Origin: Gammaproteobacteria bacterium | GTDB lineage: Bacteria > Pseudomonadota > Gammaproteobacteria > SZUA-229 | Assembly: GCA_011051475.1 (NCBI GenBank) | Contig: DRLE01000029.1 | Coordinates: 1 to 7,314, forward strand | Length of the DNA: 7,314 nt | Direction of reading: 5' to 3' | Shown here: positions 6,920 to 7,314 of the stretch, one piece after another | Layout: every line of letters begins with the position of its first letter | Numbering within the stretch: the stretch's first letter is position 1 | Program-made: the position numbers and the translations under genes | Notes under the pieces: generated by a model | Databases searched by the model: none | What the model saw: the letters and a program-made list of their open reading frames with translations, nothing else | Told to the model about the DNA's origin: nothing

Positions 6920-6977
6920 GATAATGTATTTTTTAACCGCAAATGAACGCAAATAAACGCAAATGTTATTTGTTTTT

Positions 6978-7000
6978 GTAGGAGCGGACAATTCCGCGAA
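6978..7000 (+). repeat. REP-like element, left copy
   Basis: The element begins with the tetranucleotide GTAG (6978-6981) and contains a small palindrome, GCGGA (6984-6988), loop CAAT, TCCGC (6993-6997). A GTAG head followed by a short GC-rich hairpin is the definition of bacterial REP sequences, which are associated with RAYT (Y1-type) transposases. TGTAGGAGCGG-type repeats are, from memory, common in gammaproteobacterial intergenic DNA. No transposase is present in the window. Confidence 0.7.
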
Positions 7001-7025
7001 GAAGCGAGCATGGTGCCTAAGGCTG

Positions 7026-7048
7026 TTCGCGGAATTGTCCGCTGCTAC
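7026..7048 (-). repeat. REP-like element, right inverted copy
   Basis: This is the inverted partner of the REP at 6978. On the minus strand it has the GTAG head (CTAC at 7045-7048 on the plus strand) and the same palindrome, GCGGA (7029-7033), loop ATTG, TCCGC (7038-7042). It differs from the left copy at a single base (GTAGC instead of GTAGG). Two REPs in head-facing-out inverted order form a BIME-like unit, here around the 25-base loop 7001-7025. Confidence 0.7.
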
Positions 7049-7102
7049 AAAAACATAAAATATTTGCGTTTATTCGCGTTCATTTGCGGAAAAAATAAAA
7101 AC

Positions 7103-7314
7103 ATGAACAAACAAAAACGCCACGAAATATTCTCCCGCTTCAAGGCTAACAACCCCAGCCCCACCACCGAACTGAACTACAGCAGCACCTTCGAACTGCT
7201 GATCGCGGTTATCCTCTCAGCCCAGGCCACCGACAAGAGCGTAAACATTGCCACGGCAAAACTGTTCAAGGTCGCCAATACTCCGGAAGCCATTTACAAA
7301 CTTGGCGAAGACGG
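7103..7314 (+). CDS. nth: Endonuclease III, N-terminal part (cut by window edge)
   Basis: Endonuclease III is a DNA glycosylase and AP lyase that removes oxidised pyrimidines. Only the first 70 residues and two further bases are present. They read MNKQKRHEIFSRFK, then NNPSPTTELNYSSTFELLIA, then ILSAQATDKSVN and ANTPEAIY, which match the start of E. coli Nth closely; SAQATD is the typical family sequence. The catalytic helix-hairpin-helix lysine and aspartate and the C-terminal [4Fe-4S] cysteines lie beyond the window. The ATG at 7103 gives the same N-terminus as E. coli Nth. No strong Shine-Dalgarno is seen; the nearest is GGA at 7088-7090, twelve bases upstream and overlapping the end of the large inverted repeat. 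Position after rsxE is conserved in E. coli and relatives. Confidence 0.95.
   Translation, partial: MNKQKRHEIFSRFKANNPSPTTELNYSSTFELLIAVILSAQATDKSVNIATAKLFKVANTPEAIYKLGED

Larger units (their letters stand above)
6937..7089. repeat. Large nested inverted repeat between rsxE and nth
   Basis: The 64-base arms 6937-7000 and 7026-7089 are reverse complements with only five mismatches, around a 25-base loop (7001-7025). The outer 28 bases (6937-6964 against 7062-7089) differ at one position, a short AT-rich joint carries three mismatches, and the inner 30 bases (6971-7000 against 7026-7055) differ at one. The outer arm is made of 10-bp direct repeats (CGCAAATGAA, CGCAAATAAA, CGCAAATGTT, 6938-6967). 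A further ATTTTTT (6928-6934) can pair with AAAAAAT (7090-7096) across a two-base bulge. No T tract follows the hairpin on either strand, so it is not a standard intrinsic terminator. It ends 13 bases before the nth start and could affect RNA stability or nth translation. Confidence 0.9.

Noticed and set aside
6937..7089. Intrinsic terminator for the rsx operon
   Set aside because: The stem is long enough, but it is followed by an A-rich tract on the plus strand and no T run on the minus strand, and the loop is large. It fits a repeat element better.
6937..7089. CRISPR array
   Set aside because: There are only two inverted arms with 10-bp internal units, no equal-length unique spacers and no cas gene.

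Overview
The window is a chromosomal segment of a moderately GC-rich bacterium, most likely a gammaproteobacterium. It carries a complete six-gene electron-transport operon in the order rsxA-B-C-D-G-E, directly followed by the start of nth (endonuclease III). Both the order and the predicted proteins match the arrangement known from Escherichia coli and related gammaproteobacteria. The species cannot be named from the sequence. Every gene is on the + strand.

Layout. Bases 1-183 are non-coding and hold a patchwork of short repeats (9-bp and 7-bp periods) and a GC-rich hairpin followed by a T-rich stretch. Bases 184-1512 encode a 442-residue response regulator of the REC-REC-GGDEF type. It is predicted to make cyclic di-GMP, and its first receiver domain has lost the phosphoacceptor aspartate. 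A 123-base spacer holds a dyad and an extended -10 promoter so close to rsxA that the mRNA may be leaderless. Bases 1636-6919 are the six rsx genes, tightly packed: rsxC/rsxD overlap by 4 bases, rsxG/rsxE overlap by 8, rsxG follows rsxD with no gap, and the largest gaps are 12-13 bases. Bases 6920-7102 contain a very large, nearly perfect inverted repeat made of two nested layers: an outer pair of arms built from 10-bp direct repeats, and an inner pair of REP-like elements with GTAG heads. The first 70 codons of nth run off the right edge.

How the genes work together. RsxA, D and E are integral membrane subunits, RsxG and RsxB are membrane-anchored, and RsxC is a soluble NADH/FMN/iron-sulfur subunit. 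Together they form the Rnf/Rsx complex, which moves electrons between NAD(H) and ferredoxin-like acceptors coupled to ion movement; in E. coli the same complex keeps the redox sensor SoxR reduced. All expected iron-sulfur cysteines and both covalent-flavin threonine motifs are present, so the complex looks intact. The nth gene is a conserved neighbour but encodes an unrelated DNA repair enzyme, itself an iron-sulfur protein.

The operon itself is ordinary. The more unusual parts are the intergenic DNA (the nested palindrome before nth and the short-period repeats at the left end), the possible leaderless start of rsxA, and the reversed pattern of receiver-domain degeneration in the diguanylate cyclase. 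I see no evidence of a new multi-gene system.
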